A DNA stretch of 64,000 nt from Spirochaetota bacterium (lineage in GTDB: Bacteria; Spirochaetota; Spirochaetia; Treponematales; Rectinemataceae). The notes under the pieces are model-generated. The model saw only the letters and a list, made by a program, of their open reading frames with translations. It searched no databases and was not told where the DNA came from. Positions 58,873 through 64,000 of this stretch are shown piece by piece. Made by a program: the position numbers and the translations under genes. Positions within the stretch are counted from its first letter, which is position 1. Each line of letters starts with the position of its first letter. The stretch is from positions 1-64,000 of the forward strand of contig JAJUJQ010000002.1 of the NCBI GenBank assembly GCA_029265255.1. Reading direction: 5' to 3'.

Positions 58873-61557
58873 ATGGAGCATGCAATAGGACGCGTGCCAC
58901 TCAATGGTGGCTGGTGGTATCGGCCAGGGCCAGTGGAGGAAGCGTTTTTGGCGGAATCCTGGCTCGGCCCCTCGGAAGCGGGCGGGTGGCGGCCCGTCCA
59001 TCTGCCCCATGACATGAGCGAGGTACCGCTGAACGGGTTCGAGGAGCACCTGCTCGCGCGCAAGGGGTGCTATGCGCGAGACATTCCGCTTAATTCCGGA
59101 ACAGGCGAGTATTCGAGCACGCGAGACGATGCGGGTTCTCTGCCCAGCAGTGCGCTCGTCACATTTCTTGAGTTTGATGGCGTTGCGGTATCCTGCAGCG
59201 TCTGGGTAAACGGGCAGCTGGCGACCAGCCATCGCGGGCCTTATACACCATTTTCGGTCCAGATCCCTCATCGCGCACCTGCGTCAGGCCGCGGACAGCC
59301 GTCTGACAATTCTAAAGCGCGGATACTTGTTGAGGTGGACACCGCGGAGGACCCGCAGGTACCGCCATTCGGCGGAGTGGTTGATTATTTGGTGCTTGGC
59401 GGCATATACCGGGGGGTCTGGCTGCGCCGATGCGGACCGGTGTGGATTGAGGATGCCTGGAGCGTGCCAAAGCTGGCGCATATCGAAGAAAACGCCGATT
59501 CACCCCTGATGTCTACCAGGGGAGCTGAATGGGAGGTGCCTGTACAGGTGGCGCTCTCCTCGATCGAGGGAAGCACGCCTGACTGGTCGATGTTTTTCCT
59601 TCGTGCCCGCCTGACGAGCGAGCAAGGGACACATCAAGAGTGTGAGGCTGGGGCAAGCCCATGCGCGATGCTCACGCTCAGAATCACCGATCCCTGCCTG
59701 TGGGATATCGAAAATCCGCATCTCTACCGCCTCACCGTCACACTCGAAGACCGCGGCGGCCGGGTCCTTGACCTCGTCGAAAAGAATATCGGCTTCCGGA
59801 CCGCTCGCTTCACCCCGCGAGGGTTTTTTCTCAATGGGCGGCGCGTCTTTCTCCGCGGCCTGAACCGCCACCAGGAATTTCCCTGGGTAGGTTATGCCAT
59901 GAGCCCGGATGGCCAGCGCCGCGACGCGGAGCTGCTCAAGCGGGAACTTGGGCTTTCCATGGTGCGAACGAGTCATTATCCACAGTCGCCGTACTTTCTC
60001 GATGCGTGCGACGCGCTTGGACTTCTTGTGTTTGAGGAACTGCCTGGCTGGCAGCATGTAGGCGATCATGCATGGCAGGACCAATCCTTGCGCGACCTCG
60101 AAGCCATGATCCGCCGTGACCGCAGCCATCCCAGCGTTGTCCTGTGGGGTGTGCGCGTCAACGAATCACAGGACAATCATGAGTTCTATGCCCGTACCAG
60201 CGCGCTCGCCCGACAGCTCGATCCAAGCCGCCAGACAGGCGGAGTCCGGTACATCCGCAAGAGCGAGCTTCTGGAAGATGTCTACACATTCAATGATTTT
60301 AGCTTCGATGGAGATGTTGGTCCGCTTGCTGCTGAACCTGGGAAGGTCCGCAAGAAAGGCAGCCCCCTTCTCGCTGATCCTGCCAGTGTGTTGCCCGCCG
60401 ACCGTTCGGCGCCCTATCTCATCACCGAACACTCGGGCCACATGTTCCCCGCCAAGCGATTCGATCAGGAAGAGCGCCTTGTCGCGCACGCGCTGCGGCA
60501 TGCTCGGATTCTCGATGCTGCCATGGGTGACCAGCGTATTGCGGGATGCATCGGCTGGTGTGCGTTCGATTATCATACGCACAAGGATTTCGGCTCGGGC
60601 GACCGTGTATGCTATCACGGCGTCATGGACATGTTCCGCATCCCAAAATATGCCGCATGGGTCTACGCAAGTCAGGTCGAGCCTGAGGAGCGTGTCGTGC
60701 TCGAACCCGCGACTCGATTCGCAAAAGGCGAGCGTGATGCTGCCAGGGTCCTGCCGATTTATGTCTTCACCAACTGTGACGCGGTCGATCTCTATCGAGG
60801 CGGTCGCTATGTCGACAGATTTTTCCCCGACAGGAAGCATTTCCGCAACCTGAAGCATCCGCCTGTTATCATCGATGATATGATCGGCCATCTGATCGAC
60901 GCAGAGCGCTGGCCTGAAGGCGATGCCGTTCTGTTCCGCCGACTTGCCGGCACCGCGCTTGCGCAGGGCGCTTCCAGGCTTAATCTTCTGGAAAAAATCC
61001 AAATGGGGCTGTTCATGCTGCGCCGCGGACTTTCGATGCGGGATATCGAGCTTCTGGTCATGCGTTATGGGATGGGCTGGGGCGCGAAGGACGAATCAGT
61101 GCGTCTTGTCGGTCTTCTGAATGGACGTGAGGTCATCGAGCGAACCTTCGGCGCTGACAGCGTCGCGCAAACGCTCGTCCTCGAACCTGACGCTGCTGAG
61201 CTTGACGTCTGTGGCGATGATGAATGGTCAGCGGCGCGTGTGGTCGTGCGCGCGGTGGATCAGTATGCGAATACCGTTCCTTTTTTGTTCGAGCCATTCC
61301 ACGTCGATATCGAGGGCCCCGCTAGGCTTCTCGGGCCTCAGTGGATGAGCCTCCAAAGCGGAGCTGCCGCTTTCTGGGTATGCGCGGGAAATGATGAAGG
61401 TACCGTGCGCATCAAGGTCGACAGTCCCCGATTCCGCGACCAGGTCCAGGTTGACATCCGAGTCGTTCGGCGCTCATATACAAGACATGGATCCAGAGAC
61501 TGGGACCTTTGTTTCCCTCGATCGACAGCGGCTCGCGGAACATCTCCTTCTGCTTGA
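58873..61557 (+). CDS. Glycoside hydrolase family 2 (beta-galactosidase-like)
   Basis: The product is 894 aa from ATG 58873. A sugar-binding sandwich (about 1-200) and an Ig-like domain precede the TIM barrel. The barrel has RGLNRHQEFPWVGYAM, the acid/base Glu431 in WGVRVNESQDN and the nucleophile Glu519 in YLITEHSG. C-terminal beta domains read LPIYVFTNCDAVDLYRGGRYV. It has no signal peptide, so it is cytoplasmic. Its 3' end overlaps the uracil-DNA glycosylase start by 71 bases. Substrate (beta-galactoside, glucuronide or mannoside) cannot be settled by eye. Confidence 0.85.
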   Translation: MEHAIGRVPLNGGWWYRPGPVEEAFLAESWLGPSEAGGWRPVHLPHDMSEVPLNGFEEHLLARKGCYARDIPLNSGTGEYSSTRDDAGSLPSSALVTFLEFDGVAVSCSVWVNGQLATSHRGPYTPFSVQIPHRAPASGRGQPSDNSKARILVEVDTAEDPQVPPFGGVVDYLVLGGIYRGVWLRRCGPVWIEDAWSVPKLAHIEENADSPLMSTRGAEWEVPVQVALSSIEGSTPDWSMFFLRARLTSEQGTHQECEAGASPCAMLTLRITDPCLWDIENPHLYRLTVTLEDRGGRVLDLVEKNIGFRTARFTPRGFFLNGRRVFLRGLNRHQEFPWVGYAMSPDGQRRDAELLKRELGLSMVRTSHYPQSPYFLDACDALGLLVFEELPGWQHVGDHAWQDQSLRDLEAMIRRDRSHPSVVLWGVRVNESQDNHEFYARTSALARQLDPSRQTGGVRYIRKSELLEDVYTFNDFSFDGDVGPLAAEPGKVRKKGSPLLADPASVLPADRSAPYLITEHSGHMFPAKRFDQEERLVAHALRHARILDAAMGDQRIAGCIGWCAFDYHTHKDFGSGDRVCYHGVMDMFRIPKYAAWVYASQVEPEERVVLEPATRFAKGERDAARVLPIYVFTNCDAVDLYRGGRYVDRFFPDRKHFRNLKHPPVIIDDMIGHLIDAERWPEGDAVLFRRLAGTALAQGASRLNLLEKIQMGLFMLRRGLSMRDIELLVMRYGMGWGAKDESVRLVGLLNGREVIERTFGADSVAQTLVLEPDAAELDVCGDDEWSAARVVVRAVDQYANTVPFLFEPFHVDIEGPARLLGPQWMSLQSGAAAFWVCAGNDEGTVRIKVDSPRFRDQVQVDIRVVRRSYTRHGSRDWDLCFPRSTAARGTSPSA

Positions 61558-62203
61558 AGACTACCTTCGTTTTGGATACCGCAGCGGCCGATCGATTCCT
61601 CCTCTTCCGGCCGAAGAGACTGTCGAAGACAGGCTTGCGGCGCTTGAGGCGACAGTCCGCGATTGTACGGCATGCGCGCTTTCCCAGAGCCGCAGCCGCA
61701 CCGTTTTCGGCCAGGGAGTGTCTGCCCCTCTGGTACTCGTGATCGGTGAAGGACCAGGGGCAGAGGAAGATCGCCAGGGCCTTCCCTTTGTCGGGGCCTC
61801 CGGCAAGCTGCTGGATAAAATGCTCGCGGCGATCGATCTTTCAAGGGAAACCAATTGCTACATCGCCAACATCGTCAAATGCCGCCCTCCCAACAATCGC
61901 GAACCGACTCCGGCGGAACGGGCTTCCTGTATCGGCTATCTGCGCCGCCAGATCGCGCTGCTGAACCCTCGCTTCATCCTCTGTGTCGGGCGAACTGCCG
62001 CTCATGGCCTTCTAGACCTCACGGATCCCATCTCGCGCATTCGCGGCCGCACCTATCAATTCGAAGGCATTCCGGTCGTGATCACCTTCCACCCTTCGGC
62101 GCTGTTGAGGGACGCGAGCCTCAAACGTCCAGCATGGGAAGACCTGAAGCGTTTCCGCGCCCTCATCGATCAGGAGCTGGCTCGTGTCGTCACCCAGGAC
62201 TGA
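61487..62203 (+). CDS. Uracil-DNA glycosylase, family 4
   Basis: The enzyme removes uracil from DNA. The product is 238 aa from ATG 61487 (the frame is open to 61391). It has the Cys cluster of the [4Fe-4S] family (CTACALSQSR, then IVKCRPP and GYL...), the catalytic GEGPGAEEDRQGLPFVGASGKLLDKML and the FHPSALLR motif. The 71-base overlap with the GH2 gene is unusual, so a later start cannot be excluded. Confidence 0.9.
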   Translation: MDPETGTFVSLDRQRLAEHLLLLEDYLRFGYRSGRSIPPLPAEETVEDRLAALEATVRDCTACALSQSRSRTVFGQGVSAPLVLVIGEGPGAEEDRQGLPFVGASGKLLDKMLAAIDLSRETNCYIANIVKCRPPNNREPTPAERASCIGYLRRQIALLNPRFILCVGRTAAHGLLDLTDPISRIRGRTYQFEGIPVVITFHPSALLRDASLKRPAWEDLKRFRALIDQELARVVTQD

Positions 62204-64000
62204 TCCACCCTATCTCGAGGTTGTCTTTCCCATTCCCGTTGATGAGTCGTTTACCTACCTGAATCCCGGCATCGCCCCGCTCGAACCGGGGATGCGTGTC
62301 GAGGCTCCGCTCGGAAGACGCTCAAAACTCGCGGGCTATATAATACATCTGCTCGATGAAATCCCCGCGGGTATCGATCCTGCCCGCCTGCGGTCCATTA
62401 CCCGCCGCGTCGACGATCAGCCGCTCTTTGGCGCCGACACGCTCGACCTTGCCCGGTGGCTGTCGCGCATGTATCACTGCTCGCTGGGAGAGGCGCTCTC
62501 GGCAATGCTGCCCTCGGCGCGGCGTGAACACGGCGAACTCTCAGACGAATTTGAAGAAATCGAACTCGGCAGGGAAGCCCGCACGCTCACACCAGGTCAG
62601 GCGGCGGCTCTGGAGGGCATCCTGTCCCAGCCCGGCGGCATGAGCTACCTCTATGGCCCTACCGGCACCGGAAAAACCGAAGTCTTTCTTCAGCTCGCGG
62701 AAGCAACGCTTGCGCAAGGGCGTACGGTACTATACCTCGTTCCCGAAATCGCGCTCACCCACCAGGTTGAAAAGGACGCCAGAAGCCGCTTCGGCTCGAA
62801 ATGCGCCATTATCCACTCGCATCTCACTCCTGCTCGCAAGCTTGCCGAATGGCGGCGTATCATGGCGGGAGAGGCTCGCATCGTCATCGGTGCCAGAAGC
62901 GCCATATTCGCGCCTGTTCCTGATCTCGGCCTCATCATTATCGATGAAGAGCACGACGCGGGCTACAAGAGCGGCAATACCCCGCGATACCATGCGCGCC
63001 AGGTGGCCATGTACCGGGCCCGGCAGGCAGGCTCCCGGCTCGTCATGGGTTCCGCGACACCATCGCCAGAAGCATGGCAGGCATGCAGCGATGGCATCAT
63101 GCGCCGTTTTGATCTTGCCATACGTCCGGCGGGGGGTGCCTTTCCCGCAATCCATATCATCGACATGCGCGGAACGAGCCATCTGATTTCGGAACCGCTG
63201 TCCGACGCGTTACAAGCCGCTAAAAGGGATGGCCGTCAGTCCATTCTCTTTCTGAACCGCCGCGGCTTTGCGCGTACGCTGACCTGCCAGACCTGCGGTA
63301 CCGAACTGGTTTGCCGCCACTGCGCGGTTCCGTTGACCTGGCACAAGCAACATAGCCAGCTTATGTGCCATTATTGCGGCTACCGAGAACCGCGGCCACC
63401 GGCTTGTCCTTCCTGCGGCTCGCTCGATCTTGGCTGGGCAACCTTTGGGACGGAACGTATCGAGGAAGAACTTCGTACGCGCTTTCCGGATATCAGCATC
63501 GCGCGCCTCGATACCGACACGACCACCACGCGAGGTGTGCTCGAATCAACCCTCACGCGCTTCGGAGAAGGAGTTATCGACATCCTCATCGGCACGCAGA
63601 TGGTTGCCAAGGGGCTCAATTTCCCTGGTGTCCGCGTCGTAGGCATCCTCGCTGCCGATCAGGGGCTCGCCATGCCCGACTTTCGTGCAGCCGAGCGTGT
63701 GTTTTCGCTGATTGTCCAGGTAGCGGGGAGGGCAGGCCGCCACCGCCCCGATGGTCAGGTCTTCCTTCAGACAAAAAAACCGGACCACCCCCTCATTCAG
63801 CGCGCCGCCGCAGGCAACGTGCCTGAATTCCTCGAGCATGAGCTCGAGACGCGCAGACTACTCGGTTTCCCGCCTGCCGTACGCCTGGCCCGCCTTGTGT
63901 TCCGTTCTAAAATTGCTACCGCTGCCCGAGGAGCCGCGTTCCAGGCGTTCGAATCAGCCCGCCAGCTCCAGACTCGTTCTTCGTCTGCAGAAATCGATAT
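62184..64000 (+). CDS. priA: Primosomal replication restart helicase PriA (3' end beyond window)
   Basis: PriA reloads the replisome at collapsed forks. It starts at GTG 62184, with AGGAG seven bases upstream, and overlaps the glycosylase by 20 bases. The first 605 codons are seen and the frame is open at base 64000. Motifs are Walker A GPTGTGKTE (about residue 158), DEEH (about 254) and QVAGRAGRHRP. Eight zinc-binding Cys fall in CQTCG, CRHC, CHYCG and CPSCG pairs. The last motifs and C-terminus lie outside. Confidence 0.95.
   Translation, partial: MSSPRTDPPYLEVVFPIPVDESFTYLNPGIAPLEPGMRVEAPLGRRSKLAGYIIHLLDEIPAGIDPARLRSITRRVDDQPLFGADTLDLARWLSRMYHCSLGEALSAMLPSARREHGELSDEFEEIELGREARTLTPGQAAALEGILSQPGGMSYLYGPTGTGKTEVFLQLAEATLAQGRTVLYLVPEIALTHQVEKDARSRFGSKCAIIHSHLTPARKLAEWRRIMAGEARIVIGARSAIFAPVPDLGLIIIDEEHDAGYKSGNTPRYHARQVAMYRARQAGSRLVMGSATPSPEAWQACSDGIMRRFDLAIRPAGGAFPAIHIIDMRGTSHLISEPLSDALQAAKRDGRQSILFLNRRGFARTLTCQTCGTELVCRHCAVPLTWHKQHSQLMCHYCGYREPRPPACPSCGSLDLGWATFGTERIEEELRTRFPDISIARLDTDTTTTRGVLESTLTRFGEGVIDILIGTQMVAKGLNFPGVRVVGILAADQGLAMPDFRAAERVFSLIVQVAGRAGRHRPDGQVFLQTKKPDHPLIQRAAAGNVPEFLEHELETRRLLGFPPAVRLARLVFRSKIATAARGAAFQAFESARQLQTRSSSAEID

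Overview
The window looks like a chromosome segment of a fermentative, high-GC spirochaete (Treponema/Spirochaeta-like). The clues are a long single-anchor coiled-coil protein of a type seen in spirochaetes, relaxed lipoprotein signals, pyruvate:ferredoxin oxidoreductase with an NfnAB-type transhydrogenase, and many BMP/TTT/Fe-type uptake systems. This assignment is an inference from gene content. No rRNA or tRNA gene was seen, and apart from the CRISPR array no gene-free stretch exceeds 300 bases.

Region 1 (1-5000) is a compact type II-C CRISPR-Cas locus. It has the right-hand end of an array (36-bp repeats, 30-bp spacers) followed by a terminator, then cas2, cas1 and a 1057-aa cas9 on the minus strand. 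A tracrRNA gene with its own promoter and terminator lies divergently upstream of cas9. The block is visibly richer in A+T than its surroundings, which suggests horizontal acquisition.

Region 2 (5000-14500) is a full citrate uptake and cleavage module on the minus strand: tctC-tctB-tctA (tripartite tricarboxylate transporter), then citX-citG-citD-citE-citF-citC with overlapping ends. A divergent LysR-type regulator probably controls it.

Region 3 (14500-25700) is mixed: a CPA2 antiporter fused to an EIIA-like domain, an RluA-type pseudouridine synthase, DUF72, YggT, YhbY, an MFS transporter fused to HEAT repeats, a MATE exporter, MazG, a six-TM LuxR-type regulator and a VanZ-like protein.

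Region 4 (25700-44100) is redox and nucleoside metabolism. It holds nifJ, a hexapeptide-repeat protein, a nucleoside phosphorylase, NfnA/NfnB, a TPR protein, and a BMP-type nucleoside ABC transporter (SBP, ATPase, two permeases) cotranscribed with an amidohydrolase and flanked by two M20 hydrolases.

Region 5 (44100-49700) has a three-gene Fe3+/polyamine-type ABC transporter, a histidine phosphatase and a secreted L,D-transpeptidase-like protein. Region 6 (49700-64000) has a lipoprotein, RluA-type synthase, purine nucleoside phosphorylase, the coiled-coil protein, rpsU, a DUF192 lipoprotein, def, fmt, a PASTA protein, a DUF155-like membrane protein, a GH2 glycosidase, a family-4 uracil-DNA glycosylase and priA, which runs off the end.

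A recurring theme is a stable stem-loop just after each of the three ABC/TTT substrate-binding-protein genes, which probably lets the binding protein be made in excess. Two genes (16816 and 48158) appear to have leaderless mRNAs, and rpsU may start at ATT.
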